DNA of 64,000 bases from Sphingomonas pruni NBRC 15498 (GTDB lineage Bacteria > Pseudomonadota > Alphaproteobacteria > Sphingomonadales > Sphingomonadaceae). Shown in pieces: positions 60,007 through 64,000 of this stretch. The stretch lies in NCBI RefSeq assembly GCF_001598455.1, contig NZ_BCYZ01000013.1, positions 1 through 64,000 of the forward strand, read 5' to 3'. The stretch's first letter is position 1; each line of letters opens with the position of its first letter. Under the pieces are notes generated by a model. It saw nothing but the letters and a program-made list of their open reading frames with translations, had not been told where the DNA came from and ran no database searches. A program made the translations under genes and the position numbers.

Positions 60007-62280
60007 ATGAAGGTTCGTGCGTTGTGGCTGGGCGCATCCGCGCTCGCTCTTACCTGGAGCGGCGGCGCTGCCGCTCAAACCGCTCCTCAATCCACGCCGG
60101 CAGCCGCGCCGCAGGACGAGAGTCAGGCAGCGACCGACAACAGCAATTTGCCCGGCGACATCGTCATCACCGCGCAGCGTCGCAGCGAAGACCTGATGAC
60201 GACCGCGGTATCGGCGTCGGTGCTGAGCGGCACCGATCTGGGCAACAAGGGCGTCGCCAATGTCGACGCGCTGCAGTTCGCGATGCCAAGCGTCGTGGTG
60301 AACAATTTCGGCCAGGGCAACGATTTCAATATTCGCGGCATCGGCAAGGCCGAGCACAATACCCAGACGACGACGGGCGTGATCACCTATCGCGACGGCG
60401 TGCCGACCTTCCCGGGCTATTTCCAGATGGAGCCCTATTTCGACGTCGCCAACATCCAGGTGCTGCGCGGCCCGCAGGGCACGATCGTCGGCCAGAATTC
60501 GACTGGCGGCGCGGTGTTCGTCAACACCAACGACCCGATCGTCGGCGGCGAGATCCACGGCTATTTCAACGCCAATTACGGCAATTACAACGACGCCGGC
60601 ATGCAGGGCGCGATCAACCTGCCGATCAGCGACACATTCGCCGCGCGGGTCGCCCTGTTCGCCGAGCGCCGCGACAGCTTCTTCAAGGTTCATGGCGCCG
60701 GCGGCACCGCTTATCCGTACGACAGCGGCAAGATGGGCTATCTGGCCGGGCGCGTGAGTTTCCTGTGGAAGCCGAGCAGCCAGTTCTCGGCATTGTGGAA
60801 GACCGATTTCGACGCGCTCGATTCGGGCGCCTATCCCGCGTCTCCGTTCTGGCAGCACAGCGACGCCTATCCGGCGCTCAAGCGCGACCTCTACGATATT
60901 CAACTCAACGCGCCGCAGGATGCCCGCGACACCTTCGTGCGCTCGGTGCTGAAGCTGGAGTACGATACGACCGGCGGCGTCAAGTTCAGGTCGATCACCG
61001 GGTTCCAGAACGGAACCACCCTGTATCGCGCCGACCTGGACGGCACGGCATCGAACATCGTCGATCCGGTCTCCAAGACGATCAAGAACTGGAGCTTCTT
61101 CGACAAGGTGGTCGAGACGCAGTTCAGCCAGGAATTCAACATCATCTCGCCCGACAATCAGCGCTTCACCTGGCTGCTGGGCGGGTTCGGGATGTGGAAC
61201 GCCTATTTCTTCCCGAAGCCGTTCAGCAATTTCACGATCAACGCCTGCTATCCGACGACGACGGTTCCCGCCTGCCTCTACCAGTTGGCGGGCCGCAATC
61301 CGGAGCGCAACCTTGCCGCTTTCGGCCAGGTCGGCTTCCAGATCACGCCGAGCCTGAAGCTGGAACTCGGCGGCCGTTACACCGCGAGCCGCTCGACCAA
61401 CTATGTCAACGTCCTGCAATATGGCCTGCCGATCAGCCAGGTGCAGTCGGTGTCATCGGACAATTTCTCGTACAAGGCGTCGCTGGGCTGGAAGATCAAT
61501 CGCGACCAGTATCTCTATGGCTTCGTCGCTTCCGGTTTCCGTCCGGGCGGGCTCAACGTCCCGGTCGGCCTGGGCCTGCCGGCGCCGTTCAAGCCGGAGA
61601 CGATCACCTCGTACGAAGCGGGCTGGAAAGCCACTTGGGCCGGCGGCCACGTTCGGACAACGGTGACCGGTTTCTACAACGACTATAAGAATTTCCAGGT
61701 CATCATCGGCTATCCGACCTTCCCGACCTTCGGCATCGAGCTGAACGTCCCCGACAAAACCAAGATTTATGGGTTCGAGGCCGAGGCGGAGGTTACCCTC
61801 GGCGGCTTCAAATTCGACGCCGGCGTCAACGTCCTGCACAGCGAACTGGGTAGTTTCTTCGCCAGCGATCCTCGCGTGGCCGCGTTCGGTGCGTGCGACC
61901 CGATCAAGGGCGGCTCGCCCGCCGCCACGAACTGCATCAACCTGAACGGCCGTCGCCAGACCTATGCGCCCAATGTCACGTTCAACGTGAGCGGCGAATA
62001 TACCTTTAAATTGGGCGACGGGAGTTCGATCACACCGCGCGCCAATTTCGGCTATGTCGGCAGCCAGTGGGCGACGCTGTTCCAGAATACCAACCTCGGC
62101 GATCGGCTCGACGCGCGTAAGATCCTCAATGCCCAGCTTGCTTACGCCAAAGGCAGCTGGACGATCACGGCCTATGGCACCAACCTGACCAACCAGCATT
62201 ATGTCGCGGCGCTCAATAGCGGGCTCTATTTCGCCGGAGCCCCGCGCCAATACGGCGTCAAAGTACTCAAGACCTTCTGA
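60007..62280 (+). CDS. TonB-dependent receptor
   Basis: The 757-residue outer-membrane receptor has a signal peptide (residues 1-24, ending GGAAAQ) and a TonB-box-like GDIVITAQRRSED near residue 50. The plug domain contains VNNFGQGNDFNIRGIGKAEHNTQ and FDVANIQVLRGPQGTIVGQNSTGGAVFVNT. A beta barrel follows, ending in the aromatic VKVLKTF. No STN domain is present, so it does not signal to a sigma factor. GGGAGGG lies 7 bases before the ATG; the frame could start much earlier but that would lose the signal peptide. It shares a direction and probably a transcript with the following acyl-CoA synthetase, suggesting uptake of a lipid- or aromatic-acid-like substrate. Confidence 0.93.
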   Translation: MKVRALWLGASALALTWSGGAAAQTAPQSTPAAAPQDESQAATDNSNLPGDIVITAQRRSEDLMTTAVSASVLSGTDLGNKGVANVDALQFAMPSVVVNNFGQGNDFNIRGIGKAEHNTQTTTGVITYRDGVPTFPGYFQMEPYFDVANIQVLRGPQGTIVGQNSTGGAVFVNTNDPIVGGEIHGYFNANYGNYNDAGMQGAINLPISDTFAARVALFAERRDSFFKVHGAGGTAYPYDSGKMGYLAGRVSFLWKPSSQFSALWKTDFDALDSGAYPASPFWQHSDAYPALKRDLYDIQLNAPQDARDTFVRSVLKLEYDTTGGVKFRSITGFQNGTTLYRADLDGTASNIVDPVSKTIKNWSFFDKVVETQFSQEFNIISPDNQRFTWLLGGFGMWNAYFFPKPFSNFTINACYPTTTVPACLYQLAGRNPERNLAAFGQVGFQITPSLKLELGGRYTASRSTNYVNVLQYGLPISQVQSVSSDNFSYKASLGWKINRDQYLYGFVASGFRPGGLNVPVGLGLPAPFKPETITSYEAGWKATWAGGHVRTTVTGFYNDYKNFQVIIGYPTFPTFGIELNVPDKTKIYGFEAEAEVTLGGFKFDAGVNVLHSELGSFFASDPRVAAFGACDPIKGGSPAATNCINLNGRRQTYAPNVTFNVSGEYTFKLGDGSSITPRANFGYVGSQWATLFQNTNLGDRLDARKILNAQLAYAKGSWTITAYGTNLTNQHYVAALNSGLYFAGAPRQYGVKVLKTF

Positions 62281-62290
62281 TTCCCAGCCT

Positions 62291-62333
62291 GGCCGGGCGT
62301 CCGCGTGCAATCGCGGGTCCCCGGCCTTTCTTT
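62291..62333 (+). terminator. Possible terminator or attenuator after the TonB-dependent receptor
   Basis: GGCCGGG pairs with CCCGGCC and an inner CCGCG/CGCGG stem extends it, followed by TTTCTTT. It lies within the 75-base gap to the next gene. It may end part of the transcripts. Confidence 0.5.
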
Positions 62334-62355
62334 CCCCGCTTTCTCTCAAGGTATC

Positions 62356-63954
62356 ATGCAACCCTACGGCCTGACGGTAGACAAGTTCCTGGATCACGCC
62401 GCCAAGTGGTTCCATGATCGTGAGGTCGTCGGCGCCGAAGCGGGGCAGGTGCGTGCGCGCGCGACCTATGCCGAGCTCAGGGAACGCAGCAATCGGATGT
62501 CGGGCGCGCTCGCGGCGCTCGGCATGAATCAGGGCGACCGCGTTGCGACGCTCGCCTGGAACACGCCGCATCATTTCGAACTCTATTATGCCGCAATGGG
62601 GATCGGGCTGGTCTGCCACACGCTCAATCCGCGGCTGACCGTCGCGCACCTCGCTGCGATGATCGACGAGGCGGAGGACCGCGTGCTGGCGGTAGCGGCC
62701 GACCTCGTACCGCTCGCAAGCGAACTGGTCGCGGCGTGTCGGTCGATCGATCATGTCGTCGTACTCGACAGTCCGGCGTTCGACATCGCCGCTGTCGGCC
62801 GGGCAGATATAGGGTTGTGGGGCCATGACGCGCTGCTCGACGCGCACGGCGCCGAGGTGGTGTGGGGCGAGTTCGACGAGAATCTGCCGGCGGGGTTGTG
62901 CTACACGTCGGGCACGACCGGCAGCCCCAAAGGCGTGGTCTACACCCACCGCTCGAATTACCTACACACGCTGCGCGCGCTCCAAGCCGATGCGATCGCG
63001 CTGACGGCGCGCGATGTCCTTCTGCTCGCGGTGCCGATGTTCCACGCCAATGGCTGGGGGCTGCCGTTCGCGGCGCCGGCGGCAGGCACCAAGCTGGTGC
63101 TGCCGGGGCGTGTGATCGACGGTGCCAGCCTGGCACGATTGATCCGCGACGAGGATGTGACCGTGGCGGTCGGCGTGCAGACGGTATGGCTCGCACTTGC
63201 CGACCATGTCGAGGCGACCGGAATCGACTTGCCCAGTCTGAAACGCGTGGTGATCGGCGGGTCGACTTGCCCCGACGCGCTGATGCGGCGGCTGGAGGAC
63301 AAGCTCGGTGCCGAAGTGCAGACGAGCTGGGGGATGACCGAATTGTCGCCGGTGGGCACGATCGCCGCGCCCGGCACCACCGATCCTGCCCGTGGATCGG
63401 GGCGGCCGCCGATCGGGCTCGATCTCAAGCTGACCGATACTGATGGGGCGACGTTGCCGGAGCAGCGCGGCGTCCAGGGGCATCTGAAGGTTAAAGGCGC
63501 GAGCGTGATCGACCGCTATTTCCGCGCCGAAAGCGACGCGCTCGATGAGGAAGGCTATTTCGACACCGGCGACCTCGCCACGATCGACGCAGCAGGCAAC
63601 CTTACCATCTGCGGGCGTGGCAAGGATTTGATCAAGTCGGGCGGCGAGTGGATCAATCCCAATGAGATCGAAACGATCGTCGGCACGCATCCGGCGGTGC
63701 GCCATGTCGCGGTGATCGGCCGGCTCGATGCCAAATGGGGCGAGCGCCCGGTGCTGATCGTCGAAAGCGACGGCAAGGCAGATGCGCGCGTGCTGCTCGA
63801 CCTGCTGTGCGGCAAGGTCGCCGACTGGTGGATTCCCGACCGCGTGGCTGAGATCGCGGCGATGCCGCTCGCCGCCTCCGGCAAGATCGACAAGAATCGA
63901 CTGCGCGCGGATTACGAGGCAGGGAAGATCGCGGCCGTCGCGATGGGGCGGTAA
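62356..63954 (+). CDS. Acyl-CoA synthetase (AMP-forming)
   Basis: The 532-residue ANL enzyme shows the P-loop LCYTSGTTGSPKGVVYTHRS near residue 185, FHANGWGLPFA, SWGMTELSPVG, YFDTGDLATIDAAGNLTICGRGKDLIKSGGEWINPNEIE, and the catalytic lysine region LAASGKIDKNRLR. It resembles medium- to long-chain fatty-acyl and aryl-acid CoA ligases of the 3-methylmercaptopropionyl-CoA ligase-like type. ATG at 62356 has AAGG upstream; an in-frame GTG at 62305 is less likely. It follows the TonB-dependent receptor, so both may handle one imported carboxylate. Confidence 0.9.
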   Translation: MQPYGLTVDKFLDHAAKWFHDREVVGAEAGQVRARATYAELRERSNRMSGALAALGMNQGDRVATLAWNTPHHFELYYAAMGIGLVCHTLNPRLTVAHLAAMIDEAEDRVLAVAADLVPLASELVAACRSIDHVVVLDSPAFDIAAVGRADIGLWGHDALLDAHGAEVVWGEFDENLPAGLCYTSGTTGSPKGVVYTHRSNYLHTLRALQADAIALTARDVLLLAVPMFHANGWGLPFAAPAAGTKLVLPGRVIDGASLARLIRDEDVTVAVGVQTVWLALADHVEATGIDLPSLKRVVIGGSTCPDALMRRLEDKLGAEVQTSWGMTELSPVGTIAAPGTTDPARGSGRPPIGLDLKLTDTDGATLPEQRGVQGHLKVKGASVIDRYFRAESDALDEEGYFDTGDLATIDAAGNLTICGRGKDLIKSGGEWINPNEIETIVGTHPAVRHVAVIGRLDAKWGERPVLIVESDGKADARVLLDLLCGKVADWWIPDRVAEIAAMPLAASGKIDKNRLRADYEAGKIAAVAMGR

Positions 63955-63979
63955 GAAGTCAGATCCCATTCAACCAATA

Positions 63980-64000
63980 CGCTTCCCCGGCGAAGGCCGG
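63980..64000. repeat. REP-like palindrome cut by the window end
   Basis: CGCTTCCCCGGCGAAGGCCGG at the window end matches the left arm of the elements at 42369 and 9742. The right arm would lie beyond the window. Confidence 0.75.

Noticed and set aside
59923-61419. A 498-codon minus-strand frame opposite the second TonB-dependent receptor
   Set aside because: The receptor on the plus strand is clear; the antisense product is a low-complexity Arg/Ala/Val shadow.
61453-62949. A 498-codon minus-strand frame across the receptor and acyl-CoA synthetase
   Set aside because: It runs antisense through two real genes and the gap between them, with no recognisable motif.

Overview
This window is high-GC bacterial chromosome, most likely from a sphingomonad (Alphaproteobacteria, Sphingomonadales, Sphingomonas or a close relative). 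The evidence is a CcrM-type GANTC methyltransferase, CpdR, the TrcR/DUF1013 regulator, SapC, UrcA-like and DUF1192/DUF1289 proteins, two large TonB-dependent receptors, and many short palindromic (REP-like) intergenic repeats. No phage, insertion sequence, plasmid function or CRISPR array was seen. Most of the window is ordinary core genome.

Layout. 1-7.2 kb: aroC, a small Pro/Ala/Thr-repeat exported protein, then a minus-strand run serC-serA-hisZ-purA with structured leaders and REPs. 7.3-10.5 kb: DUF4328 membrane protein, extensin-like lipoprotein, LOG-family protein, membrane-anchored cytochrome c. 10.8-16.7 kb: pheA-thiD-rnhB-ccrM-folP and a bacterial legumain-like (C13) peptidase. 16.7-25.2 kb: acyl-CoA ligase, small membrane protein, 7TM-GGDEF cyclase, exported protein of unknown function, UrcA-like protein, a BLUF photoreceptor behind a perfect FNR-type box, and a divergent oxidoreductase/LysR pair. 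25.4-31.7 kb: cytochrome b561 with a small acidic exported protein, divergent from an ABC exporter (ATPase, permease, HlyD adaptor), followed by a VIT-family protein. 31.8-47.8 kb: clpA, DUF1192, quinone oxidoreductase, two GSTs, LpxH-like phosphatase with a glycosyltransferase, trcR, SMR efflux protein, MBL hydrolase, dienelactone hydrolase, DUF1289, RhlE-type helicase, FAD-linked oxidase, sapC, a second cytochrome b561. 47.9-50.1 kb: a probable trans-acting small RNA, an orphan immunity-like protein, N-formylglutamate amidohydrolase, cpdR and tRNA-Val(GAC).

50.1-59.7 kb is the most accessory-looking part. A minus-strand chain of closely spaced or overlapping genes runs from a family 2 glycosyltransferase and a ChbG/HpnK-type deacetylase into an ECF sigma factor, a FecR anti-sigma factor and a TonB-dependent receptor with an STN signalling domain. 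Divergently come a multi-pass GT39/ArnT-like glycosyltransferase, DUF2141, a RodZ-like HTH protein and a polysaccharide deacetylase. My inference is that a cell-surface signalling triad is coupled to glycan- or lipid-modifying enzymes; I consider this the best candidate for an undescribed system here. 59.9-64 kb: a second TonB-dependent receptor behind a perfect 24-bp palindrome, then an acyl-CoA synthetase, consistent with uptake and CoA activation of a carboxylate.

Limits: all assignments come from reading the sequence and recalling family motifs. No database search, RNA folding or alignment was run. Start codons were chosen from Shine-Dalgarno-like sequence and family length and are uncertain where stated.
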